DNA of 12,141 nucleotides from CAYTLW01 sp964438735. GTDB taxonomy: Bacteria; Myxococcota_A; UBA9042. The stretch spans positions 1-12,141 of the forward strand of contig CAYTLW010000182.1 of assembly GCA_964438735.1 (NCBI GenBank). Reading direction: 5' to 3'. The position numbers and the translations under genes are program-made. Of the stretch, positions 1 to 7,397 are shown in pieces (position 1 is the first letter of the stretch; every line of letters begins with the position of its first letter). A model generated the notes under the pieces. It made no database searches. It was not told the DNA's origin and worked only from the letters and a program-made list of their open reading frames with translations.

Positions 1-528
1 GTGGTCTGGACCGGCAAGGAAGAGTGCGACGACGGCAACAAGGTGGACAAGGACGCCTGCAACAACCTGTGCAAGTCGAACATCATCCCAGGCTGGCTGT
101 CCGGATTGGGCCCCAACAACCAGAATCCGACCATCACCATCGGCACCATCGCCGGCAAGGTGGGCCGCAAAATCCGCATCCTCAAGGTCGGCATCTGCGG
201 CGACAGCGACAGCGGCTCCGGGCCCAACCGCTTCCGCCTGTCGGGCGGCGGCCTGAACTTCACCTGGTATTGCGGCCAGAACAACGGCCCGGGCGGCAAT
301 CACAAGTTGAGCCCGACGCCCAACAAGGGCGGCTCGGCGCGCGGCTTCTCCTACAAGGACGTCAAGCCGAACAACTACCTGTCCGCCGTCGGCGCGTCGT
401 TGACGCTGCAGTGGGATTACCACAGCGACTGGGACGGTCGGTACTGCGACGACAAGTCAGAGGATGGCAAGCAGTACAAGGACCAGGCGTCGACGGTTCG
501 GGCCTGGGTCGCCTACCAGTACGAATAG
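1..528 (+). CDS. C-terminal part of a Cys-rich (DUF4215/Myxo-disulfide repeat) probable secreted protein, 5' partial
   Basis: The frame is open from the first base and stops at TAG 526-528. The GTG at position 1 is more likely an internal Val codon than a start, so the N-terminus, including any signal peptide, lies outside the window. Residues 8-24 of the visible 175 carry ECDDGN, then C20 and C24. This is the pattern of the Myxococcus Cys-rich repeat (DUF4215 type), a disulfide module common in secreted or surface proteins of Myxococcota. The following ~145 residues are rich in Gly, Asn, Ser and aromatics, with three more cysteines (C66, C91, C149) and alternating hydrophobic stretches that suggest a beta-rich extracellular domain. 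I do not recognise that domain. No membrane segment or sorting tail is visible. The gene is convergent with the TPR gene, with only 3 bp between the stops. That it is a real gene is fairly sure; its function is unknown. Confidence 0.75.
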   Translation: MVWTGKEECDDGNKVDKDACNNLCKSNIIPGWLSGLGPNNQNPTITIGTIAGKVGRKIRILKVGICGDSDSGSGPNRFRLSGGGLNFTWYCGQNNGPGGNHKLSPTPNKGGSARGFSYKDVKPNNYLSAVGASLTLQWDYHSDWDGRYCDDKSEDGKQYKDQASTVRAWVAYQYE

Positions 529-531
529 CGC

Positions 532-1458
532 TCAGAATCTCATGCACAGGCGCAGGCCGCGCCCGTTCGCCTGCGGGAGCAGCGCGGTTTTGCCGGCCGA
601 GTCGGCCGTGCTCAACAGCCACGCACCGGCACCTGCAGCCACCACGCCGACACCGGTGAGGCCCCAGCCGAGCATCGTGCGATTGTTGGCCGACTCCCGC
701 TCCTGCACCGCCTCGTCGTAGGTCTTGTCGGCGATGGGATTGCCGGCGCTGTGTTTGTCGAAGAGGGCGTCCAGGTCGTCGTTGTCGGCGACCGCGCCGA
801 GCAGGATCACGACGCCGACAGTGGTCAGCAGCGCACCGCCACCCACCGCAGACCAGCCAGCCGTAGGTCGCCAGCCGGCGTCGGCCTTCTGGCTCACTCC
901 GGCGTCGGTCACCGGGGCCGGCCTGGCACCAGTTGCCGGTTTGGCGGGGGCCTTCTTGCCGGTTTGGGGCGGTTTCGCCACGGCGGCAGGCGCGGGTTTT
1001 TCGGGTTTTGCCGTCGGCCCGGCGGGCTCACCTTTGCCCGCTGCCGCGAGCGCAGCGCGCGCGGTGGCCAGGTGATGGGTCGACTTGATGGTCATCTGGT
1101 GCCGCGGTCCGGCTTGCTTGATCACCTTTTCGTACAGGCCGATGGCCACCTTCAACTGGCCCCGCTTATGCTCGGCGCGGGCCGCGCCATAGCCGTATTC
1201 CGGGCGCGACGGGTCCAGCTCCCACGCTCGCCGGTACAGCTCGGCTGCCATCTCGTGGCGCCCCTTGTAGTAGTAGTCCAGCGCTTGCTTGGAGACGATG
1301 ACCGCCTCCTTGGACTGCTCGGCGGAGGGAGCGGCCTGCGCCAGCCCGGTCTGCGGCGATCCCACCAGCGTCGCGGTGACGAGCAGAGCGGCGGCCAGAT
1401 AGACGGAGGAGCGCGTACTGAACCGAGGCCTCTCAGTCCGGGATGAAGGGCTGATCAT
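532..1458 (-). CDS. Exported TPR protein with two C-terminal hydrophobic segments
   Basis: A 308-residue protein. I place the start at ATG 1456-1458 because it is preceded by a purine-rich AAGAGAAG and opens a good signal peptide: Arg-rich n-region, hydrophobic core near residues 19-33, and AQA before a likely cleavage after A42. The longer frame extending upstream is only the kinase gene read in another frame. Residues about 50-117 form two TPR-like helical hairpins (ALDYYYKGRHEMAAELYRRA, then a second with AIGLYEKVI). A Pro/Ala/Lys linker follows (about 141-195), then hydrophobic segments near 203-224 and 262-282 flanking a charged loop, and a short tail ending in RF. TPRs usually mediate protein-protein contacts; this one probably sits in the envelope. 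It overlaps the upstream kinase by 26 bp, so the two are probably translationally coupled and may act together. Such kinase-TPR pairs are frequent in myxobacteria. No enzymatic motif is seen. Confidence 0.8.
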   Translation of the reverse strand: MISPSSRTERPRFSTRSSVYLAAALLVTATLVGSPQTGLAQAAPSAEQSKEAVIVSKQALDYYYKGRHEMAAELYRRAWELDPSRPEYGYGAARAEHKRGQLKVAIGLYEKVIKQAGPRHQMTIKSTHHLATARAALAAAGKGEPAGPTAKPEKPAPAAVAKPPQTGKKAPAKPATGARPAPVTDAGVSQKADAGWRPTAGWSAVGGGALLTTVGVVILLGAVADNDDLDALFDKHSAGNPIADKTYDEAVQERESANNRTMLGWGLTGVGVVAAGAGAWLLSTADSAGKTALLPQANGRGLRLCMRF

Positions 1459-3319
1459 GGCTTCTCTTCGGCGCCGGCTTCGGCTTGGTGACAGGCTTCG
1501 GCTTGGGCCTGGCCCGTGGCTTGGGTTTGACGCTGGGCTTGGCCTTGGGCTTGACCCGCGGCTTGGGTTTGACGCGGGCTGCTGGTTGGGCGCGAGGCTT
1601 TGGCTTGACCTGCGGCTCTGAGCGCGCCGTCGCGGCCTGCCCGGCGTCGGCCGCTGGTCTGGCTGCTGGTCTGACCACTCCCTTCGCATCTCTGCCCTCT
1701 GTGGAGTCCGTTGTCACGCCGCCGCCGGCGTCCATGTTTGCCTTTGACGAGCCGCCAGCGTCAGTCGCCGCGGCGCCGCCGGCACCTGCATCAGACGATA
1801 CTTCAGCCCCTGGCGTCGGGCCAGTTGCTGGCGATTCTGCCTGCTTGCCCGCTTCATTGGAGTGCTGCGCCGGCGTCGGTGAGGTCTCACCACCGAGCAA
1901 CAACCCCGCGATCACGCCGGCCGCCACCAGCAACAGGACAGATACGGCGATCAACGGAGCGCGCCCGTTGCCACCGGACTTCTCTGTCGCACCAGCCGGA
2001 ACAGATGCGACCGAAGGGGTCGCGGCGGGCGTTGATGGCGCCGCTGCCGCAGCCGCTGCCACTGCCACTGCCGCTGGGGCTGAGGCTGGAGCCGGTTCTT
2101 CCGTCGGGGCTGTCGCCGCTGCTGTCTTCGAAGCGCCCGGCCCGACGACCCCCTTCTTGAACGCGGTGGCCAGCGGCGCATCCCCTTGCGGCATGGTGGG
2201 CAGGTGCAGGCCTGGGCGCGCAGTGCCCTCGCCCTCGCTATCGGAAGTCGGCGTGTCCAGTGTCTTGAAGCCGGCGATCAGCTCTGCCTCGCGCTCCTCC
2301 AGCGTGCCGTCCATGGTGTAGCGCACCGTGCCCGGCGACCTGGCGGATACGCCGCCGACCTCCAGGGCCATGCGCATGGCGCGCGCGTCTTCGAAGCGCT
2401 GGTCTGGCGCCTTGGCCAGGGCCTTCATGACCGCGTTGGCAAAAGGCTCGCTGAGGGGCGTTTGCGCCATCTCGCGGATGTCGGGTGGCGGGTCGCTGAC
2501 CTGCATCATCATCAGCGACAGGGGCACCTCGTGCATGAAGGGCAGGTCACCGGCGACGCAGAAGAACATGATCACGGCCAGACCATAGAGATCCGCGCGG
2601 CCGTCGATCTCCTGGCCCATGCACTGTTCGGGGCTCATGAAGGCAGGCGTGCCGATGGAGTGCCCCACCTGGGTCAACTGTGAGCCCTTGGGGCGGGCGA
2701 TGCCGAAGTCCACGACCTTGACCACCTGTTCGCCGTCGATCTCGGAGAACATGATGTTGGCCGGCTTCAGGTCGCGATGAACCAGCCCCTGGCCGTGGGC
2801 TTCAGACAGGCTCTTGAGCACCGGCAGGGCGAGGGCGAGTGTCTCCGCTTCGGTGAGCGTCTTGCCGGCATCGAGCCGGGCCTCGAGCAGCTCCTCCAGG
2901 GTCGGCCCCGGCAACATCTCCATGGCGATGTAGAGCGCCCCGGTCTCGGCCTGGCCGACGTCAAAGACGCGCACCGTATTGGGGTGGCGCAGGTTCGCCG
3001 TCACCTGGGCCTCGCGATAGAAGCGCTGCACCTCTTCGGCCGCCGTGCCGGGCCCGGGCGCGGCCGGCAGGAGCACCTTGATCGCAACCTTCTGGCGGGT
3101 GCCGGTGTGTTCGCCGGCGTAGACCGCACCGAACGCGCCGCGGCCCAGGACCTTGTCGATCCGGTAGCGATTGTCGATGACCATGCCCGGTTCGAGGCGG
3201 ATGGCGTCCAGATCGATGGAGCCCCAGATCACCGTCGCGACGCCGTCCTCAGGACAGTGGACGTCGAGCGTCTTGCCGCCGCATTGCGGGCAGTAGCGTT
3301 GTTGGGGGGCTTCGCTCAT
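1433..3319 (-). CDS. Transmembrane Ser/Thr protein kinase (Hanks/PknB type) with N-terminal Cys cluster and Lys-Pro-rich tail
   Basis: A 628-residue protein starting at ATG 3317-3319; a longer frame would need a TTG at 3400 and adds no recognisable domain. Residues 10-26 read CPQC...HCPEDG, a small zinc-ribbon-like cluster. The kinase domain spans about 52-320: Gly loop GRGAFGAVY (59-67), VAIK with catalytic Lys81, alpha-C Glu103, HRDLKPAN (181-188, Asp183 catalytic), DFG (204-206) and SPE (229-231). All key residues are present, so an active RD-type kinase is expected. An Ala/Pro-rich linker leads to one transmembrane helix (about 454-477), placing the kinase in the cytoplasm. Residues 478-628 would then be periplasmic: first Ala/Gly/Asp-rich, then a repetitive Lys/Arg-Pro tail (about 571-618). 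No PASTA, PEGA or other known sensor domain is seen outside. The ATG is preceded only by a weak GGATCCGG. The gene lies 97 bp downstream of mobB and overlaps the TPR gene that follows. Confidence 0.93.
   Translation of the reverse strand: MSEAPQQRYCPQCGGKTLDVHCPEDGVATVIWGSIDLDAIRLEPGMVIDNRYRIDKVLGRGAFGAVYAGEHTGTRQKVAIKVLLPAAPGPGTAAEEVQRFYREAQVTANLRHPNTVRVFDVGQAETGALYIAMEMLPGPTLEELLEARLDAGKTLTEAETLALALPVLKSLSEAHGQGLVHRDLKPANIMFSEIDGEQVVKVVDFGIARPKGSQLTQVGHSIGTPAFMSPEQCMGQEIDGRADLYGLAVIMFFCVAGDLPFMHEVPLSLMMMQVSDPPPDIREMAQTPLSEPFANAVMKALAKAPDQRFEDARAMRMALEVGGVSARSPGTVRYTMDGTLEEREAELIAGFKTLDTPTSDSEGEGTARPGLHLPTMPQGDAPLATAFKKGVVGPGASKTAAATAPTEEPAPASAPAAVAVAAAAAAAPSTPAATPSVASVPAGATEKSGGNGRAPLIAVSVLLLVAAGVIAGLLLGGETSPTPAQHSNEAGKQAESPATGPTPGAEVSSDAGAGGAAATDAGGSSKANMDAGGGVTTDSTEGRDAKGVVRPAARPAADAGQAATARSEPQVKPKPRAQPAARVKPKPRVKPKAKPSVKPKPRARPKPKPVTKPKPAPKRSHDQPFIPD
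1466..1609 (-). repeat. Degenerate Lys/Arg-Pro coding repeats in the kinase C-terminus
   Basis: The kinase tail, residues about 571-618, is built from short units such as VKPKPR, VKPKAKP and ARPKPKP. In the DNA (+ strand) this appears as imperfect tandem copies of a unit like GGCTTGGGYTTGACSC. A basic, extended polypeptide of this kind on the outer side of a membrane could span the periplasm or bind an acidic polymer; that role is inference. Confidence 0.7.
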
Positions 3320-3416
3320 CCGGATCCGGGCAGGGGCCGACAGGCCTGCGGCTGTAGCGCGTGGCCATCGAACGTACCGCAACACGCGGCACAGCGCCAA
3401 GCGCGCGCCCGCTCGA

Positions 3417-3929
3417 TCAGCCGGCGGCGCTGTCGGGCAGCAACGCCCCGATCACACCGGCGGCAAGCTCGGCCACCAGATTGTCCGGAAACCCGAACGG
3501 GTCTGGCACTTCGGACGGACGTTCCAATGTCCATGAAGGCGTGCCGGGCGAGTCGGCGTCCGGGCGCAGATCAAATCGCGTACCCACCTCGATCGTGACA
3601 TTGGGCAGCGGCGTGCGCTTGAAGCCCTCGACCACCACCAGCTCCACCTGGCCTTCGAAGAGCGGCAGCCAGGGTGCCAGCTCTGGCGCTGCGCCGTCGT
3701 GGATGAAGAGGGCCGCGCTGTCCGGCCCCAGCAGCAGGACTCGAGCCGCGCCCGCCTCGCCGTGGCGGAAGGAATCTTTGCCCCGTACGTCCAAGGTGGG
3801 TGTGTGGCTGGCGTGCTTGACCGTGCCAATTCGCGCACCGCTGGCCAGCAGGTGCGGCAGCAGTTGCTCCACAAGACGGGTCTTGCCCGACCCCGAATGG
3901 CCGCGGACGCTGAATACTCGAAGGCTCAT
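3417..3929 (-). CDS. mobB: MobB-like molybdopterin-guanine dinucleotide biosynthesis adapter (P-loop GTPase)
   Basis: A 170-residue protein, the usual size for MobB. The start at ATG 3927-3929 is set by a strong AGGGGG ribosome-binding site at 3934-3939 and by the N-terminus running straight into the conserved beta strand and P-loop: VFSVRGHSGSGKT, with GHSGSGKT at residues 10-17. Other family marks are GTVKHASH (K38-H39), DSFRHGEAGA (52-61) and VVVEGFK (98-104, with Glu101). MobB binds GTP and is thought to assist MobA in adding GMP to molybdopterin for bis-MGD enzymes such as formate dehydrogenase and nitrate reductase. No mobA, moe or molybdoenzyme gene is in the window. It is the first gene of the leftward group and diverges from hemN across 225 bp. 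Family assignment is secure; the precise role is from family knowledge. Confidence 0.85.
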   Translation of the reverse strand: MSLRVFSVRGHSGSGKTRLVEQLLPHLLASGARIGTVKHASHTPTLDVRGKDSFRHGEAGAARVLLLGPDSAALFIHDGAAPELAPWLPLFEGQVELVVVEGFKRTPLPNVTIEVGTRFDLRPDADSPGTPSWTLERPSEVPDPFGFPDNLVAELAAGVIGALLPDSAAG

Positions 3930-4154
3930 GTTTCCCCCTGATCGCCGGTCCGGCCGCCTCGCGCGGTGGGCCCTGACGCAGATTCCCCTAGATCGCCCGC
4001 CGGTCGTTGTCCAGTGGGAGACGCCGTCCCGCGTTGTGGGCTGCACTTGCGTCACCCGGGCTTGAAAGCACACCCATGGCAATCTAGCTTGCCAGCGCAC
4101 CGGCCCCGCCGCGCGACCTCGCGGCCACGGGGCACGCCCGACGCTGGGGGAGCC
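3930..4154. other. Divergent intergenic region between mobB and hemN
   Basis: These 225 bp separate two divergent genes and should hold the promoters for both. I see a TTGAAA at 4062-4067 on the hemN side, but no convincing -10 at a proper distance (the best is TAGCTT at 4085-4090). I see no long inverted repeat, FNR-box-like TTGAT-N4-ATCAA, or riboswitch-like fold. Confidence 0.5.
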
Positions 4155-5570
4155 ATGACCATGGACGTGATCGAGGAGACCGCGGCGGGGGCCGCGACGC
4201 CGCCCCTGCCCCGCGGGCTCGAGCGCGTGCGCAGTCTTGTGGCGCGCTACGACAAGGCCGGGCCGCGCTATACCAGCTACCCGACAGCGCCAAACTTCAG
4301 CCCCCAATTCGATCAGGCCGCTGCCCTGGAGCGCTGGCGAACCGCGACCGCCGACCTCTCGCTGTACCTGCATGTGCCCTATTGCGTGTTGCGTTGCCTC
4401 TACTGCGGCTGTCACACGCTGATCCGCCGCGACCGCAACCTGGGTACCAGCTACGTCGACACCCTGCTCGAGGAGCTACGGCTGATCGCCCGCCATACCG
4501 ACGTCAGCCGCCCGTTGCGCCAGCTGGCCCTGGGCGGCGGCACACCCACCTACCTGCTGCCCGACGACATGGAGCGGCTTTTTGCTGGCATGCGGCAGCT
4601 GTTGAACTTTGCCGACGGCGCCGAACTCTCCATCGAGATCGACCCGCGGGAGATCGAACCCGAGTACATCGATCGCCTGGCCGGCCTGGGCATCAACCGC
4701 TTCAGCTTCGGCGTGCAGGACATCAACCCCGACGTGATGAAGGCCATCGGCAGGCGCCAGGATGACGCCCAGGTGGAAGCGGCCATCGGCGCCGTACGAC
4801 GCAACGGCGACTGGCCGGTCAACTTCGACGTGATGTACGGGCTGCCCCTGCAGACGGCGGCCAGCCTCTACGAGACCGTCGATCGCATCGTCGACCTCGG
4901 CCCCGATCGCATCGCCCTGTTCGGCTACGCCCACGTTCCCTGGCTCAAGAAGCACCAGCGAGGCATCGAGCGCTATGAGCGACCGGATGCCGATCTGCGG
5001 CTGCGCCTGTACCTGCAGGCTCGCGACCAGCTGGAGGCAGCCGGCTACGTCACCATCGGTCTGGACCACTTCGCCAAGCCGGACGACGCCCTGGCCGTGG
5101 CCTGGCAGGACGGCAGCCTGCACCGGAACTTCATGGGCTATACGACCCAGCGTGGACTGGACCTGTTGGCGGCCGGCGTGAGCGGCATCAGCCTCGTCAA
5201 CGGCGCCTACCTGGCCAATGAGGGCGATGTCGACAAGTGGCGAGCCATGGTCGGCGACGACGAGTTGCCGTGGCGACGCGGCCTGCTGATGGCTGGTGAT
5301 GACGCCCTGCGCGGCGAGGTGATCGAGTCCGTGATGTGCCAGTTTCGGGTCGATAAGCGGGCCATCGAGGCGGGCTACGGCATCGACTTTGATGCTTATT
5401 TCGCCGACGCACGAAATGCCCTGGAGCCCCTGCGAGGCGACGGCCTGGTCAACGAGGATGACGACAAGATCGAGGTGACCGAAGATGGTCGTCTCTTTGT
5501 CCGCAATGTGGCGATGGTCTTCGATGCCTACCTCGGCGGCGGCGAAGGACGCTTCTCGCAGACCGTCTGA
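4155..5570 (+). CDS. hemN: Oxygen-independent coproporphyrinogen III oxidase (radical SAM)
   Basis: A 471-residue protein. The start is ATG 4155-4157, with GGGGGAG (4146-4152) just upstream; ATG 4161 is a possible second choice. The order of motifs is that of true HemN: RYTSYPTAPNF (38-48), then YLHVPYC followed by the radical-SAM cluster cysteines C77, C81, C84 plus the adjacent C86 (C-x3-C-x2-C-x-C, the HemN spacing), GGGTPTYL (127-134), SIEIDPREIEPEY, RFSFGVQDINPDV, IGRRQ, and NFMGYTTQRG in the C-terminal half. Length matches the family (about 450-470). The enzyme oxidatively decarboxylates two propionate side chains of coproporphyrinogen III to give protoporphyrinogen IX without O2, in the cytoplasm, using SAM and a 4Fe-4S cluster. 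The retained C86 and N-terminal RYTSYPT argue for HemN rather than the HemW chaperone. The histidine kinase follows 98 bp later on the same strand. Confidence 0.95.
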   Translation: MTMDVIEETAAGAATPPLPRGLERVRSLVARYDKAGPRYTSYPTAPNFSPQFDQAAALERWRTATADLSLYLHVPYCVLRCLYCGCHTLIRRDRNLGTSYVDTLLEELRLIARHTDVSRPLRQLALGGGTPTYLLPDDMERLFAGMRQLLNFADGAELSIEIDPREIEPEYIDRLAGLGINRFSFGVQDINPDVMKAIGRRQDDAQVEAAIGAVRRNGDWPVNFDVMYGLPLQTAASLYETVDRIVDLGPDRIALFGYAHVPWLKKHQRGIERYERPDADLRLRLYLQARDQLEAAGYVTIGLDHFAKPDDALAVAWQDGSLHRNFMGYTTQRGLDLLAAGVSGISLVNGAYLANEGDVDKWRAMVGDDELPWRRGLLMAGDDALRGEVIESVMCQFRVDKRAIEAGYGIDFDAYFADARNALEPLRGDGLVNEDDDKIEVTEDGRLFVRNVAMVFDAYLGGGEGRFSQTV

Positions 5571-5668
5571 TCATCCACCGACCTCCGACGCATCGGCGGA
5601 CCTGCGACTTGCAGCGGGGCGCGCACCCCCTACCATGGTCGACCGCCACCCGGCGGCTCGGAGCGTCG

Positions 5669-7135
5669 ATGAACAGCCCGCCCGACGACCTGAACAACGA
5701 GTTCGTCAGCGTCAGCCTGGAGCAGTTTCTCGACGTCGCGGACAACCTGTTCGTGACCTTGGACACGTCCGGCAAGGTCACCCTGCTCAACCGACATGGC
5801 TGCGAACTGCTCGGGTTCGACGAAGAAGAGGTCATCGGCAAGAACTGGATCGAGCATTTCCTGCCCGCCGAGGTGCGCGACGAGGTGCGCACTGCATTCG
5901 AGCGCCTGATCGCCGGCGGGCGCAGCTCCGCGGGACGCGCCGAGTGTCCCGTGCTGTGTCGAGATGGCAGCCATCGGATCATCGCCTGGCATAACAGCCT
6001 GCTGCGTCGCCGTGACGGCCAGATCATCGGCACGCTCTCCTCGGGCACCGACATCACCGAGCAGTGGCGCACCAATCGCGCCTTGCGAGCCTCGCGCAAG
6101 GAGCTCGAGGACATTCGGCATGCCATCGACAAGGCGACCATCGTGGCCAGCACCGACGTGTCCGGCCGGATCTTCTATGTCAACGACGCCTTCTGCCAGA
6201 TCAGCGGCTACGCCAGGGAGGAGCTGATCGGCCAGGACCACCGGTTGGTGAACTCCCGCCTTCATCCACCGGCGTTCTTCAAGGACCTGTGGAGGACCAT
6301 CGCCTCGGGCACAGTGTGGCGGGGCGAGATCCGCAATCGTTCAAAGAGCGGCCGGGCGTACTGGGTCGACACCACCATCGTGCCTTTCCTGGACGATCGG
6401 GGCCGGCCCTACCAGTACATGGCCATCCGCACCGACATTACCGATCGCAAGCGCTCAGAGGCCCGCTTGCGCGAGCAGGCGGCGCTGGCTCGCCTGGGTG
6501 AGATGGCCTCGGTGGTCGCCCACGAGGTGCGCAATCCGCTGGCCGGAATCGGCGGCGCCTTGCAGGTGATCGCCCGCCGCATCCCACAGGATCGGCGGGA
6601 GTACTCCATCGTTCAGGACATCCTGGCGCGCATCGAGGTGCTCGACGCCAAGATGGAGGACCTGCTGCAATATGCCCGGCCGCGGCCGCCGCGCATCAAG
6701 CCGCTCGATCTGGGCCGCCTGGTCGAAGCGGTGGTCGGGCAGGTCCGCGAAGATCCGCGCTTCGAAGGGGTCACGATCACCGCCGACACGGGCACACTGG
6801 CGTGCGCTGGCGACCCCAACCAGCTCAGCGGCGCGCTGCTCAACCTGCTGCTCAACGCCGCCGACGCGACCGGTCCGGGTGGCAGCGTCGCCGTGGCCAT
6901 CGAAGTGGACGATATCGGCTGCACGGTCATGGTCACCGACGACGGCCCCGGCATCCCCGCCGATCTTCGCGAGCGGGTACTGGAGCCCTTCTACACCACC
7001 CGACACCGGGGCACGGGGCTCGGACTGGCCATCGTGCGACGGGCCATCGAAGCCCACGGCGGCAAGCTCACCATCGAGTGCCCGGAGGCCGGGGGAACCG
7101 TGGTTCGCATGGCCATTCCGCACCAGATGGGATGA
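5669..7135 (+). CDS. Soluble double-PAS sensor histidine kinase (NtrB/AtoS-like core)
   Basis: A 488-residue protein; ATG 5669-5671 has GGAG five bases upstream (5660-5663), better than the TTG at 5609. Domains: PAS1 about 17-132, ending GTDITEQ; PAS2 about 147-262, with FYVNDAFCQISGY and ending RTDITDRKR; HisKA with the phospho-acceptor His285 in VAHEVRNPLAGI; and HATPase_c with Asn396 in NLLLNAADA, DDGPGIP (424-430) and TTRHRGTGLGLAIV (443-456). All catalytic boxes are intact. No transmembrane helix or signal peptide is seen, so it probably senses an internal cue through its PAS domains; no Cys/His pattern shows a bound cofactor. No receiver domain is fused and no response regulator gene is in the window, so it is an orphan kinase. 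It sits between hemN and an RpoH-like sigma gene; a link to either is possible but unproven. Confidence 0.93.
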   Translation: MNSPPDDLNNEFVSVSLEQFLDVADNLFVTLDTSGKVTLLNRHGCELLGFDEEEVIGKNWIEHFLPAEVRDEVRTAFERLIAGGRSSAGRAECPVLCRDGSHRIIAWHNSLLRRRDGQIIGTLSSGTDITEQWRTNRALRASRKELEDIRHAIDKATIVASTDVSGRIFYVNDAFCQISGYAREELIGQDHRLVNSRLHPPAFFKDLWRTIASGTVWRGEIRNRSKSGRAYWVDTTIVPFLDDRGRPYQYMAIRTDITDRKRSEARLREQAALARLGEMASVVAHEVRNPLAGIGGALQVIARRIPQDRREYSIVQDILARIEVLDAKMEDLLQYARPRPPRIKPLDLGRLVEAVVGQVREDPRFEGVTITADTGTLACAGDPNQLSGALLNLLLNAADATGPGGSVAVAIEVDDIGCTVMVTDDGPGIPADLRERVLEPFYTTRHRGTGLGLAIVRRAIEAHGGKLTIECPEAGGTVVRMAIPHQMG

Positions 7136-7155
7136 AATAAGACCAAATAAGTGGC

Positions 7156-7200
7156 AATTGGGGGATCTTCCCCGATCCGATCGGGGAAAAATCCCCAATT
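7156..7200. repeat. Nested inverted repeat downstream of the histidine kinase gene
   Basis: Two 22-nt arms (7156-7177 and 7179-7200) are inverted copies around one central base. The inner part is perfect: TTCCCCGATC against GATCGGGGAA. The outer part pairs AATTGGGG with CCCCAATT, and a small mismatched internal loop lies between. It starts 20 bp after the kinase stop codon. It could end transcription or protect the 3' end, but there is no T-run after it on either strand, so it is not a classic intrinsic terminator. A protein-binding site is also possible. Confidence 0.75.
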
Positions 7201-7238
7201 CAGCCAGAATCGGACATCGTGCGGATGATGCAGGTCGA

Positions 7239-7266
7239 TTGAAACCTAGGCCGTTTCATCTACAAA
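7239..7266 (+). promoter_or_regulatory. Candidate sigma-70-type promoter for the sigma factor gene, with an overlapping inverted repeat
   Basis: TTGAAA (7239-7244) and TACAAA (7261-7266) are 16 bp apart, matching the housekeeping -35 at 5 of 6 and the -10 at 4 of 6 positions. The region is locally AT-rich within a GC-rich genome. A 6-bp inverted repeat TGAAAC-N7-GTTTCA (7240-7258) covers the -35 and spacer and could be an operator. The implied leader before the ATG at 7398 is about 125 nt. Predicted by eye only. Confidence 0.4.
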
Positions 7267-7397
7267 TCCACCCCTTTCGGATTTTATCGCGGCGTATTGT
7301 CCACTCTTGGCACGACCGTTGCTCTGTACCGAGGTGAAGGCGCCAGGTGGCCCCCACCGCCCTGTGCCGGCCCGACTCCAACCACACGGAGCAAGCC

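Noticed and set aside
1459..1689. N-terminal extension of the TPR gene upstream of 1458
   Set aside because: It is the kinase's Lys-Pro coding repeat read in another frame, giving Arg/Ser/Pro-rich nonsense; the signal peptide begins at 1458.
1485..2321. Long plus-strand frame antisense to the kinase
   Set aside because: It is Ala/Gly/Pro/Thr-rich low complexity arising from the opposite strand of the kinase's low-complexity region; no ribosome-binding site or domain.
4062..4090. Promoter for hemN at TTGAAA (4062) with TAGCTT (4085)
   Set aside because: The -10 matches only 3 of 6 positions; too weak to call.
7346..7358. Hairpin GGTGG-CCC-CCACC in the sigma leader as an RNA thermosensor
   Set aside because: Too short, and it lies about 40 nt from the start codon without covering the ribosome-binding site.
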